Notes under the pieces: model-generated | What the model was told of the DNA's origin: nothing | Seen by the model: the letters and a program-made list of their open reading frames with translations, nothing else | Databases searched by the model: none | Source of the DNA: a bacterium | Lineage (GTDB): Bacteria > Patescibacteriota > Gracilibacteria > JAUYGZ01 > DAOVYC01 | Length of the DNA: 14,606 nt | Reading direction: 5' to 3' | Assembly (NCBI GenBank): GCA_030635805.1 | Contig: DAOVYC010000001.1 | Location: forward strand, 1-14,606 | Part shown: positions 1 to 7,087 of the stretch, in pieces | Numbering within the stretch: the first letter of the stretch is position 1 | Layout of the letters: the number at the start of each line of letters is the position of its first letter | Position numbers and translations under genes: made by a program

Positions 1-1345
1 AATTGTGATCTTGTTTTTCTTATCACCTCTTTTTATTCGTCTCTTGTATCCCGGATTTGATATGGAAACACAGGCAACGACGATTACCCTGATGCGAATA
101 ATGCTTCTTTCTCCTTTATTTTTCGGTTTTTCGGCAGTCTTTTCCGGAGTTCAGACCGCTTTTCGAAATTTTATTTTCTATGCCCTGGCTCCGGTGCTTT
201 ATAATCTTTCGATTATTTTCGGCATCGTATTTCTGGCTCCAAAGTACGGTATTTACGGGGTTGCCTACGGAGTGGTTGGAGGAGCACTTTTGCACGCTTT
301 GATTCAGGTGCCGATTGTAATAAAATTCGGGTTTCGTTTCTCACCGATTTTTGCCTGGTTCCGGGAAGATCTCCGAAAGATGATTAAGCTGGCTATTCCG
401 AGAATTCTGGGAATAGCCTTGTTGCAGGTAAACTTGCTTGTGGAAGGTCTGATTGCCTCCCTTGGAATCGCGGGCGGATTAACCGTACTTCGTTACGCTC
501 AGGATCTGCAATCGTTTCCAATAGGTATTATTGGACTTTCGGTAGCGGTGAGTAGTTTTTCAACACTTTCCGCGCTAGCGCTTGCCGAGAACGGCAAGCA
601 ACGTTTTATATCTCATCTTTCTAAAAAAATTGGAAATATTCTTTTCCTTATCCTTCCCTCGTCTATAGGACTTTTTTTGCTTCGTTTTTCGATAGTCAGA
701 ATAATTTTGCAATCCGGAGCTTTCACGGAAAAAGATGCGATATTGACGGCAAATACGCTGGGAATTTTGTGTTTGAGTCTTTTTGCCGCGAGCTTGATAC
801 CGCTACTTTCTCGGGCGTTTTACGCTCTTAAAAACACGAAAACTCCCCTGTTTCTGGGGATTTTTACTGTTGTGCTTAATACAACATTAAGTCTGATTTT
901 AGCACCTCGTTATGGCATCTATGGTCTTGCTTCCGCTAATGCTATCGCTGTAACTTTGATGGTTTTTCTTTTATTTTTCTTTTTAAAACGTAATCTTAAG
1001 GGTGAAAAATCACTTTATTCTTTCCGTGATTTTTCTCGAATTTTATTGCCATCAATCTTGATGGCTCTGGCTATAATCGGTGTACAATCGATTTTTGAAA
1101 TGCCTACAGCTATCCTTTATCTGTATTTGTATACCGGAGGATTAGTTGCTCTTGGGGTGATCGTTTATTTTGGAATAGCGTTGGTGATGAAATCACCGGA
1201 GATGTATGAGAATGTGTTGTTTAAAAGGCTCAGGAGCGGTCCTTCGGCCCTTCAATTAAATTCAGGGTCGTCCCGAGCTGGTCGAGGGACGGCAAGCTCA
1301 GGATCTTCGAGGAGCGGAGGGAGCGGTACGAGCGGAGGGAATTAG
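1..1345 (+). CDS. murJ: Lipid II flippase MurJ (MviN family), 5' end cut off by the window
   Basis: Polytopic inner-membrane protein expected to flip lipid-linked peptidoglycan precursor across the cytoplasmic membrane. The frame is open to the window edge, so the GTG at 5 is probably internal. About 446 residues are visible against roughly 510 for typical MurJ, so the first few transmembrane helices are missing. Recognisable family features are the repeated membrane segments of the MOP exporter fold, the repeated phrase YGIYG followed by small residues (near residues 81 and 304 of the visible part), and LLSRAFYALKNTKTP in the middle of the C-terminal lobe, very close to the family's RAFYALKDTKTP. 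The last ~35 residues are a Ser/Gly/Arg-rich tail unlike MurJ; they are encoded by a GC-rich repeat (1243-1303) and by GAGCGG-type repeats after it. The stop TAG overlaps the stop of the convergent gene. Identity is confident; the tail is probably a late addition. Confidence 0.93.
   Translation, partial: IVILFFLSPLFIRLLYPGFDMETQATTITLMRIMLLSPLFFGFSAVFSGVQTAFRNFIFYALAPVLYNLSIIFGIVFLAPKYGIYGVAYGVVGGALLHALIQVPIVIKFGFRFSPIFAWFREDLRKMIKLAIPRILGIALLQVNLLVEGLIASLGIAGGLTVLRYAQDLQSFPIGIIGLSVAVSSFSTLSALALAENGKQRFISHLSKKIGNILFLILPSSIGLFLLRFSIVRIILQSGAFTEKDAILTANTLGILCLSLFAASLIPLLSRAFYALKNTKTPLFLGIFTVVLNTTLSLILAPRYGIYGLASANAIAVTLMVFLLFFFLKRNLKGEKSLYSFRDFSRILLPSILMALAIIGVQSIFEMPTAILYLYLYTGGLVALGVIVYFGIALVMKSPEMYENVLFKRLRSGPSALQLNSGSSRAGRGTASSGSSRSGGSGTSGGN
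1243..1303 (+). repeat. GC-rich REP-like repeat inside the murJ 3' coding end
   Basis: The first 27 bases (1243-1269) match the repeat inside nusA (4897-4923, opposite strand) at 23 of 27 positions by eye: TTCGGCCCTTC, eight variable bases, then TCAGGGTC. The last 14 bases (1290-1303, CGGCAAGCTCAGGA) are identical to an intergenic copy at 10965-10978. The stretch is much richer in GC than the surrounding gene and is read in frame as SALQLNSGSS and the following Ser/Gly/Arg residues. Confidence 0.7.
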
Positions 1346-3114
1346 AGGATACGAAACTTGATATTGGAATCGAGAGCCGGAATGCTGGATGACCAAAAAG
1401 GCCAGACGCGAATATCAACATTGCTGATTTCTTCCATATTCTGGATGAAATATTTCGCCTCGTCTGCATTTTTCCCGAGAATGCTTGATCTTACTCGTTC
1501 AATAAGCGAATAGCCTTCTTTTGAATCTTGTCTTAGATCGAACTCTTCTATCCCCTTCATGGTCACCGCCAGCTTGATTCTATCGAGATTACCGAACACC
1601 GAATCACTTCTCACAACACGATAGGTCATGGAATTTCTATCAATCGTTATTAGGTGCTTTTGAGGATGAACTTTTGACTTTAGCTCATTTTCCAACACCC
1701 TAAAAAATTCTTCGTCGTCGTACGCTATTCCTTTTATCTGCATTTTTACCGATGCCGTAAATGACTTGAGCGGTTTTCCTATTTCGTCTTCCGGAAGAGA
1801 TAGTTCTAAAATACGATAATTGATAAATTCCTCATCATCGAGTAATACAAGGCGCAGTCCTTTTGCCGCATTTTGCTGGGCCACAAAAATCCTGAACTCT
1901 TCTTCAACCGATTCCTCTATTCGTTCCTTGAGTTTTTGTGAGGCTGTTTTAATATCTTCCTCTGTAAGAACATCGTAAGTTTCCGTTAGTCCACCCGTAA
2001 AATCTTCGTAAGCTTCGGCATAGAGAATTTTTTGTGAAGTCGGATCGAGAGCCGGCAAAATAAGAGACGAACCTTTGGTTATATTCCCCCTATCCCCTAC
2101 TATTTTTTCTCCGGCATCCATTTCGTCCGCTATGACATCAATAAGAATGACCCCCGGTACTTTTTCACGGGTTAATTTACCGTTCTCGTCGCGAATCATG
2201 GCGTAGGTGGAACCCGGAACTTCTATTTTTTCATTTATTCTAAAAATAATTTGTCCTTCTGTTCGGAACCTTGTGTTTTTAATTAATATCCATGGTTTTA
2301 AGCGCTCGTTATAAATTTTTATTTTTCCTGATGAATTTGTGCCGGTAAAAATCTCACCGGTCACCGGAAATGTTTCTGATCTTTCTATAACGGCTTCCAC
2401 CGGAAAAGTAGTGATTGCGTGAGCACGTTCGGGGCCGTGTAGCTGTCGTTTTTTTTCTTTACCTACCAGGATTAGATTTGTTGTTTTCTCAATAATATTT
2501 GAGGCCGGTCTAATTTTTATGGTTGCTGAAGGCAGGGCGACGTAACTTATGATCAGAAATAATCCAATAGCCCCTATGAGAAATAAAAGGAAATTTCTCC
2601 GCTTAATGGTAAGGTTGATAAGTTTTTCACTCCACATTCTGAATTCGTTTGAACCAAGTTGAAGCTCTTTTCCTGCATCTGTTTTTTTAACTGAAATTGC
2701 TTTTTTCTTTTTTTCTTCTTCGGCAATAAGTTCTGTCAGGCTGAGTTTTCTTGAAACTGATCTGTGTGGTTTTAATAAACCACTTGTTGGTCTTAATTTT
2801 TGCACACGTACTATTGGTTGCTTGTCAGTCCTTTTTTCCTGTTTAGGAAGCTTCTTTACGGGTATTTCATAAAATATCAAGTTTGTTTTTTCAAGAAGTT
2901 TTTTCCCAACCTTGTCCCTGGTAATAACTTTGACATCTTTTTTGAATTTCTTGAGTCTCTCCGCCAGAAGTTTGAGATTTATGAAACTCTCAAAAATAAG
3001 AGCTTTTTCCGGAAAAACAAGAGCTACTTTTTCCGCTTTAGCTTTTTCAATCTTACTTAAGATTGTGGTAATCTCGTCATCAATCTCGATAAAGATGATT
3101 TTTCTTTCAGACAA
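1342..3114 (-). CDS. Single-span membrane protein of unknown function (590 aa)
   Basis: Not recognised with certainty. Residues 1-90 alternate short hydrophobic strands and charged helices (KIIFIEI, KVALVFP, VKVITR), suggesting a small alpha/beta cytoplasmic domain. Residues 90-170 are a Lys/Arg/Glu-rich linker. One transmembrane helix lies at about 174-193 after KRR, followed by VALPSATIKIRP and a ~390-residue beta-rich extracytoplasmic part. Proteins of this shape are common in Patescibacteria genomes as hypothetical proteins, sometimes labelled baseplate J-like; that link is from memory and weak. The chosen start is TTG at 3114: no ATG is nearby and the first beta strand begins immediately. 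It lies 24 bases after the metG stop, so it is probably cotranscribed with nusA and metG. The stop shares TTAG with the convergent murJ stop. An envelope-associated role is inferred from topology only. Confidence 0.8.
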   Translation of the reverse strand: MSERKIIFIEIDDEITTILSKIEKAKAEKVALVFPEKALIFESFINLKLLAERLKKFKKDVKVITRDKVGKKLLEKTNLIFYEIPVKKLPKQEKRTDKQPIVRVQKLRPTSGLLKPHRSVSRKLSLTELIAEEEKKKKAISVKKTDAGKELQLGSNEFRMWSEKLINLTIKRRNFLLFLIGAIGLFLIISYVALPSATIKIRPASNIIEKTTNLILVGKEKKRQLHGPERAHAITTFPVEAVIERSETFPVTGEIFTGTNSSGKIKIYNERLKPWILIKNTRFRTEGQIIFRINEKIEVPGSTYAMIRDENGKLTREKVPGVILIDVIADEMDAGEKIVGDRGNITKGSSLILPALDPTSQKILYAEAYEDFTGGLTETYDVLTEEDIKTASQKLKERIEESVEEEFRIFVAQQNAAKGLRLVLLDDEEFINYRILELSLPEDEIGKPLKSFTASVKMQIKGIAYDDEEFFRVLENELKSKVHPQKHLITIDRNSMTYRVVRSDSVFGNLDRIKLAVTMKGIEEFDLRQDSKEGYSLIERVRSSILGKNADEAKYFIQNMEEISNVDIRVWPFWSSSIPALDSNIKFRIL

Positions 3115-3138
3115 AATAGGAGAATTAGGTTGTAGGGA

Positions 3139-4638
3139 TTAGTTTAGTTTTTTGTAAATCGGTTCTCCTTTTTTAATTTTCATTCCTACCTTAATAGCCC
3201 CCTGAAGAGAATTGAAAGTTTCCAGTTTGATTCCAAGAAGATTTTGAATTTTTTCTGCGACCTCAGGCACAAAGGGCTGCGCCATTACGGAAATGTGCGC
3301 GAGTAATTCGGTAAGAATCCCAAGAGTTTCAGCTAATTCATCTGTTTTTCCCTCCTTGGCAAGAATCCATGGTTTTTTTTCGTCAATGAATTTATTGCCG
3401 AAATCGACAAGTTCCCAGGCGATAGAGGCGGCATTGTGGAGTATCATGTTTTCCATTTCTTGATGATATCTTTTCCAAATTCCTTCCACTTTCTCTCGGG
3501 TGAATTTTGAGTTGGTCTTTTTTATCTCTCCTTTGAAATATTTATCCAGCATGATGGTAATCCGATGAACGAGATTGCCAAGATTGTTTACCAAATCAGA
3601 TGAGTATTTTTCTTCGAATCTTTCGTAGGTAAAGTCGCCATCCTTACCCATTGGTATTTCTGATAGAAGGTAATAACGAAGAGCATCCACGCCATAATTT
3701 TCCACCAATTCAAAGGGAGATATGGTGTTTCCTTTGCTTTTGCTCATTCTTTCTCCTTTCATGTTAATCCAACCGTGAACAAGTTCATTTTTGGGAAGCG
3801 GCAATTCTGCCGAGAGTAGCATGCCTATCCAAATAGCGGCGTGAAAACGGACGATATCTTTCCCGACTACATGGGTACAATTGGGCCAATATTTTTTAAA
3901 ATTTTCCGCTTCATCCACGTAGCCCAAGGCGGAAATATAATTTGTGAGAGCATCACACCAAACGTACATAATTTGACTATCGTCATCCGGAACGGGAACT
4001 CCCCAATTCAAGGATTTTCTCGGTCGTGAAAAACTTACATCTTTTAACCCCTCTTCAATAATATTTAAAATCTCTTTTGCTCGAAATTCCGGGACAATAG
4101 CTAATTCACGGGAGCGAATAAGATCACCAATCTTTTCTGAATATTTAGAAAGTCTGAAAAAATAATTTTCTTCTACAATTTTTTCCGGTTCACAGTCGTG
4201 GTGAGGACATTTCCCGTCCATAAGTTCTTTTTCGGTCATAAACTTTTCACAGCCCACACAATAAAGACCTTCGTATTTATCTTTGTAAATATCCCCCTTT
4301 TCGACCAGTTTCCTCCAGATTTTTTGGACTGCGGGCCAGTGACGTTTTTGATCCGAGGTGCGAATAAAATCGTCGTTGGTACATTTGAGAATTTTAGCGA
4401 GTTCTTTGAATTTTGCGGTATTTTTATCACAAAGCTCTTTAACGGTAAGTCCTTGTTCTTCTGCAGTCTGAATAATTTTGGAACCGTGTTCATCTGTGCC
4501 CGTGAGAAAAAAAACATCATTTCCCAAAAGTCTCTGATAGCGAGCAAGACAGTCCGCCTCAAGCAGTTCCATGGCGAAACCAATGTGCGGTTCGCCATTC
4601 ACGTAAGCGATGGAGGTGGTGATGTAGAAAGGGGTCAT
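3139..4638 (-). CDS. metG: Methionyl-tRNA synthetase
   Basis: Class I aminoacyl-tRNA synthetase that charges tRNA-Met in the cytoplasm. Seen in the 499-residue protein: the N-terminal TTSIAYVNGEPHIGF with the HIGH-type signature at residues 18-21 (HIGF); a zinc-knuckle region with C127, C130, C144 and C149 (CVGC, CPHHDC); the MetRS-typical TGTDEHG at 47-53; and the KMSKS loop as RMSKS at 297-301 followed by KGN. The protein ends soon after the anticodon-binding helical domain, with no C-terminal tRNA-binding (EMAP-like) domain, which is the short form. The reading frame extends 12 codons further to a GTG at 4674, but those codons lie in spacer and palindromic repeat DNA; the ATG at 4638, giving MTPFYITTS, fits the family. 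It follows nusA on the same strand across a repeat-filled gap and precedes the 590-aa gene by 24 bases. Confidence 0.96.
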   Translation of the reverse strand: MTPFYITTSIAYVNGEPHIGFAMELLEADCLARYQRLLGNDVFFLTGTDEHGSKIIQTAEEQGLTVKELCDKNTAKFKELAKILKCTNDDFIRTSDQKRHWPAVQKIWRKLVEKGDIYKDKYEGLYCVGCEKFMTEKELMDGKCPHHDCEPEKIVEENYFFRLSKYSEKIGDLIRSRELAIVPEFRAKEILNIIEEGLKDVSFSRPRKSLNWGVPVPDDDSQIMYVWCDALTNYISALGYVDEAENFKKYWPNCTHVVGKDIVRFHAAIWIGMLLSAELPLPKNELVHGWINMKGERMSKSKGNTISPFELVENYGVDALRYYLLSEIPMGKDGDFTYERFEEKYSSDLVNNLGNLVHRITIMLDKYFKGEIKKTNSKFTREKVEGIWKRYHQEMENMILHNAASIAWELVDFGNKFIDEKKPWILAKEGKTDELAETLGILTELLAHISVMAQPFVPEVAEKIQNLLGIKLETFNSLQGAIKVGMKIKKGEPIYKKLN

Positions 4639-4661
4639 GATGGTGGGATTAAGGGGATAAC

Positions 4662-4791
4662 GGAGACACGCCACGGCGTGTCTCTACGGAGACGTAATAT
4701 GTCACGTCTCTACGGAGACGTAATATGTCACGTCTCTACGGAGACGTAATATGTCACGTCTCTACGGAGACGTAATATGTCACGTCTCTAC
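4662..4791. repeat. Five tandem 26-bp palindromic repeats between nusA and metG
   Basis: Units at 4662-4687, 4688-4713, 4714-4739, 4740-4765 and 4766-4791, with no spacers. Four units are identical: GGAGACGTAATATGTCACGT followed by CTCTAC; each forms a GAGACGT/ACGTCTC stem. The first unit differs inside (GAGACACGCC-AC-GGCGTGTCTC) but keeps its palindrome perfectly, with 10-bp arms and a 2-base loop. On the minus strand the transcript would contain five hairpins in a row, ending 23 bases before the metG start. The unit's CTA supplies the nusA stop codon TAG (4788-4790). No T-run follows, so this is not a standard intrinsic terminator. Confidence 0.95.
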
Positions 4792-6359
4792 TTTTTGGTT
4801 TTCTTTGTTTTTTTCTTGTCTTTTTTCTCTTCCTTTTCTTCTTCAACTGGTTTTTCGTCTGATTTTTCCTCCTCAGAAGGTGGTGAGCCTGTCGTAGACC
4901 CTGAGTTTCGTCGAAGGGCCGAACCATTCTCCTCTTTATTTTTCTTCTTTTTCTCTTTTTTCTCTTTCTCACCTGACTTCTCTTTCTCTTCTAATTCCTC
5001 TTTTTCCTTCTTTTCTTCCAGCTTTTTTTCTTTCTGGTCTTTTATTGATGCTGGTTCTTCTGTACAGCTAATAACTGCCTTTTCTATATTTTCGGCATCT
5101 TTTTTAGTAACCCCTTCAATAGCCATAAGTGCTTCTACATTCAGACCCTGGAGTTGAACAACTTTTACAAATCCGGCTGTTTCTAATTTTTTGATAATTG
5201 CTTCGTTCATATCCAGATCTAAAATTTGCCTGTCTTCACTAATTTCTTTCTTTCCCGGCTCTTCTCCTTTTATCTTTTTGTCTACTTCCTTTTTCTTAAG
5301 TTCATCAAGCTTGGAAGGATCAAGTTTATCTAAATCAAGAATATCTATCTCCCAACCCGTGAGCTTGGAAGCCAGCCGAACATTTTGACCACTTTTACCG
5401 ATGGCTAAAGCTCTTTCTTCTTCAGCAACATAAATACCCGCTCTTTTTTCCTTATCATTGAGATCGATGTGGGTAATATTTGCCGGTGAAAGTGCCTTCT
5501 CGAGGTATTCTTTTTGGTCTTCCTTCCATTCAATAATATCGATTCTTTCATTGTCAAATTCCTCCATAATGCTTTGGATGCGAACACCTTTTTGCCCTAC
5601 ACAGGCTCCAATAGGATCGATACTGGAATCCGTTGATTTTACAGAAACTTTAGTACGCACTCCCGGTTCACGAGCAACGGATACTATTTCTACAATACCG
5701 TCTTTAATTTCCGGGATTTCCATCTCAAGAAAACACTCAACCAGTTTTGAGTGTGAACGAGAAATTAGAAGCTGGGGTCCTTTGGGTGTTTGATCACACT
5801 TTTCCAGGTAAACCTTGATACGCTGACCGCTATGAAATTTTTCTCCGGGGATTTGATCTTTTGGAAAAAGAATCGCCTGAGTTCTTTCCAGATCAACATA
5901 AACATTTTTCCCCTCGATACGATTCACAAAACCGGAGAGAATCTCGTGCTCTCTATCTTTGTAAATGTCGTGAACAATATCTTTTTCCGCTTCCTGAAGC
6001 CGTTGGATGATGACTTGTTTAGCACTCTGAGCCGCTATTCTGCCATAATCCGGAGGAGTTACATCAATTTTGATAACGTCTCCCACTTTTATATCTGATT
6101 TATATTTCTTGGCTTCTTCAACGGAAATCTGAAGATTTTCGTCTTCCAGATCACCCTTCTTGACCACATCCTTCACAAGAAGGATGGTGGCACCGCTTTC
6201 GGTATCATTGAGAACCACCTCAATGTTCTGATCACGATTACCGTAATCTTTACGGTAAGCGGCACGGAAAGCATGCTGAATGATGTCGAGCACTTTGTCT
6301 CTTGGAATGTTTTTTTCCGCACAAAGCTGGTTGATGGCGGCCATGAATTGAGATTGCAT
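4788..6359 (-). CDS. nusA: Transcription termination/antitermination factor NusA
   Basis: RNA polymerase-associated factor controlling pausing, termination and antitermination. Domain order seen in the 523 residues: N-terminal RNAP-binding domain (about 1-125); S1 domain (about 132-200); KH1 with DPIGACVGQKGVRI at 248-261; KH2 with AIGKSGQNVRLASKLTGW at 319-336; a helix-hairpin-helix-like unit at 384-432 (AIIKKLETAGF, LMAIEGVTKKDAENIEKA); then a ~90-residue Lys/Glu tail. The tail is interrupted at about 479-496 by SALRRNSGSTTG, encoded by a GC-rich repeat also present in murJ. The stop codon TAG comes from the palindromic array, so the last few residues may be repeat-adjacent additions. ATG at 6359 fits the family start; a second Met is at residue 6. 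The usual neighbours rimP and infB are absent. A good promoter lies 80-110 bases upstream. Confidence 0.96.
   Translation of the reverse strand: MQSQFMAAINQLCAEKNIPRDKVLDIIQHAFRAAYRKDYGNRDQNIEVVLNDTESGATILLVKDVVKKGDLEDENLQISVEEAKKYKSDIKVGDVIKIDVTPPDYGRIAAQSAKQVIIQRLQEAEKDIVHDIYKDREHEILSGFVNRIEGKNVYVDLERTQAILFPKDQIPGEKFHSGQRIKVYLEKCDQTPKGPQLLISRSHSKLVECFLEMEIPEIKDGIVEIVSVAREPGVRTKVSVKSTDSSIDPIGACVGQKGVRIQSIMEEFDNERIDIIEWKEDQKEYLEKALSPANITHIDLNDKEKRAGIYVAEEERALAIGKSGQNVRLASKLTGWEIDILDLDKLDPSKLDELKKKEVDKKIKGEEPGKKEISEDRQILDLDMNEAIIKKLETAGFVKVVQLQGLNVEALMAIEGVTKKDAENIEKAVISCTEEPASIKDQKEKKLEEKKEKEELEEKEKSGEKEKKEKKKKNKEENGSALRRNSGSTTGSPPSEEEKSDEKPVEEEKEEKKDKKKTKKTKK
4897..4923 (-). repeat. GC-rich REP-like repeat inside the nusA 3' coding end
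   Basis: On the nusA sense strand this reads TTCGGCCCTTC, eight bases, TCAGGGTC, matching the murJ copy (1243-1269) at 23 of 27 positions. It is followed by a related ACGACAGGCTCACC (4883-4896). It is translated in the same frame as in murJ (SALRRNSGST against SALQLNSGSS) and breaks an otherwise continuous Lys/Glu-rich tail. Confidence 0.75.
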
Positions 6360-6365
6360 GATTTA

Positions 6366-6372
6366 GGGATTA
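6366..6372 (-). promoter_or_regulatory. TAATCCC element six bases before the nusA start
   Basis: There is no Shine-Dalgarno sequence. Instead the minus strand reads TAATCCC, six bases, ATG. metG has the same arrangement (4645-4651), and the 16-base stretches including ATG agree at 13 positions. The same 7-mer lies 20 bases before the TTG of the 590-aa gene (3135-3141). Function is unknown; it may be a spread repeat rather than a signal. Confidence 0.35.
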
Positions 6373-6406
6373 GGTGTTGGGTGTTAGGAACGAGTATCGG
6401 AAAACC

Positions 6407-6432
6407 AGAAGCTTAGATAATCACAAGCTTCT
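6407..6432 (-). promoter_or_regulatory. Hairpin at the 5' end of the nusA leader
   Basis: Perfect 8-bp inverted repeat AGAAGCTT (6407-6414) and AAGCTTCT (6425-6432) with a 10-base loop. It lies just downstream of the predicted nusA transcription start, so the mRNA would begin a few bases before the stem. It could protect the transcript 5' end or regulate initiation. It could also be a weak terminator for the upstream exonuclease remnant, but only a short T-run (GGTTTTCC) follows. Confidence 0.5.
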
Positions 6433-6442
6433 CATCGCGGTT

Positions 6443-6471
6443 ATTGTAGATAATAGTCCACTGAAAATCAA
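6443..6471 (-). promoter_or_regulatory. Sigma-70-type promoter of nusA
   Basis: On the minus strand: -35 TTGATT (6466-6471), 17-base spacer, -10 TACAAT (6443-6448). Five of six -10 bases and four of six -35 bases match consensus at optimal spacing. The expected start is near 6436, giving a leader of about 77 bases. The cluster nusA-metG-590-aa gene probably starts here. Confidence 0.65.
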
Positions 6472-6496
6472 TCTTTTCCTGTTGTTAAATAGCGCA

Positions 6497-7039
6497 TTAC
6501 CGAATAACACATTCTCTCAAGAGTTTTTCTGTGGTTTTTTGTTTCATGGTCAGGAATGCTTTGGCGGTCGCTTTTACATCGTCTAGAGCCCTGTGGCGAC
6601 GTTCACAAATAATACCCATGTACTGAATTAAAGAATCGAGACTGTGACTGTGTAGCTGAGGAAGAGTTTTGCGGGCAAGACTAACGGTACAGATAGCTTC
6701 CAGGGGAGGATGTAAAATGCCCGTCTTCTCTATCTCATGATTGATAAAAGAAAGATCAAAAGAGGCATTGTGGGCGATAAGGATGGAATCAGCCACAAAT
6801 TCCAAGAATTTCGGCAAAACAATATCAATTGTATCGGCATCTTGAACCATTTCGTCAGAAATGTTGTGAATTTTTTGCGATTCGTGAGGAATTCTTCTTT
6901 CCGGATTAATAAGCTCCTGAAATTCACCAAGAAGATCGACTCCTTTATTTTAGATAGCCGCAATCTCACCAATTCGGTCTCCGCTACGGGGTGATAGTCC
7001 CGTGGTTTCGGTGTCGAAGATGGTGAAGACTGGAAGCAA
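6497..7039 (-). pseudogene. DnaQ-type 3'-5' exonuclease, broken by an in-frame TAA
   Basis: Resembles the DEDDh exonuclease family (DNA polymerase III epsilon proofreading subunit and relatives). Reading from TTG at 7039 gives MLPVFTIFDTETTGLSP, which carries Exo I (D9, E11). Codon 30 is TAA (6950-6952). The same frame continues directly after it with NKGVDLLGEFQELINP, then Exo II (AHNASFDLSF) and Exo III (RHRALDD). No base is gained or lost across the stop, so one substitution (for example AAA to TAA) explains it. The piece after the next ATG (6850, 117 codons) lacks Exo I and would be inactive. The full reading would be about 180 residues, normal for a stand-alone epsilon-like protein. Upstream DNA is ATTACAAG repeats, so the original start region may also be altered. 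Alternatives are a sequencing or assembly error, or a strain variant. Confidence 0.8.
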
Positions 7040-7040
7040 G

Positions 7041-7071
7041 ATTACAAGATTACAAGATTCAAAATTACAAG
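7041..7071. repeat. ATTACAAG short tandem repeats
   Basis: ATTACAAG occurs at 7041-7048, 7049-7056 and 7064-7071, with ATTCAAA between the second and third. The array directly abuts the exonuclease start region, whose candidate TTG (7037-7039) is two bases away. Confidence 0.75.
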
Positions 7072-7087
7072 AAAGCTGATAAACTAA

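Noticed and set aside
4639..4674. Longer metG start at the GTG inside the repeat array
   Set aside because: The extra 12 residues come from spacer and repeat DNA and have no counterpart in MetRS, whose N-terminus fits the ATG at 4638.
4662..4791. Regular array reminiscent of a CRISPR
   Set aside because: Units are directly adjacent with no spacers, and no cas gene is nearby; it is a simple tandem palindrome.
4754..5157. Open frames on both strands over the nusA tail
   Set aside because: They are Lys/Arg- or Ser/Phe-only translations of the low-complexity Lys/Glu tail in other frames.
6950..6952. TAA read as an amino acid (genetic recoding)
   Set aside because: Seven other genes here end at TAA and RF1 is encoded in the window; known recoding in these bacteria concerns TGA.
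6730..6972. 80-codon minus-strand frame across the exonuclease stop codon
   Set aside because: It is out of frame with both exonuclease halves and has no exonuclease motif; the halves are in one frame separated only by TAA.
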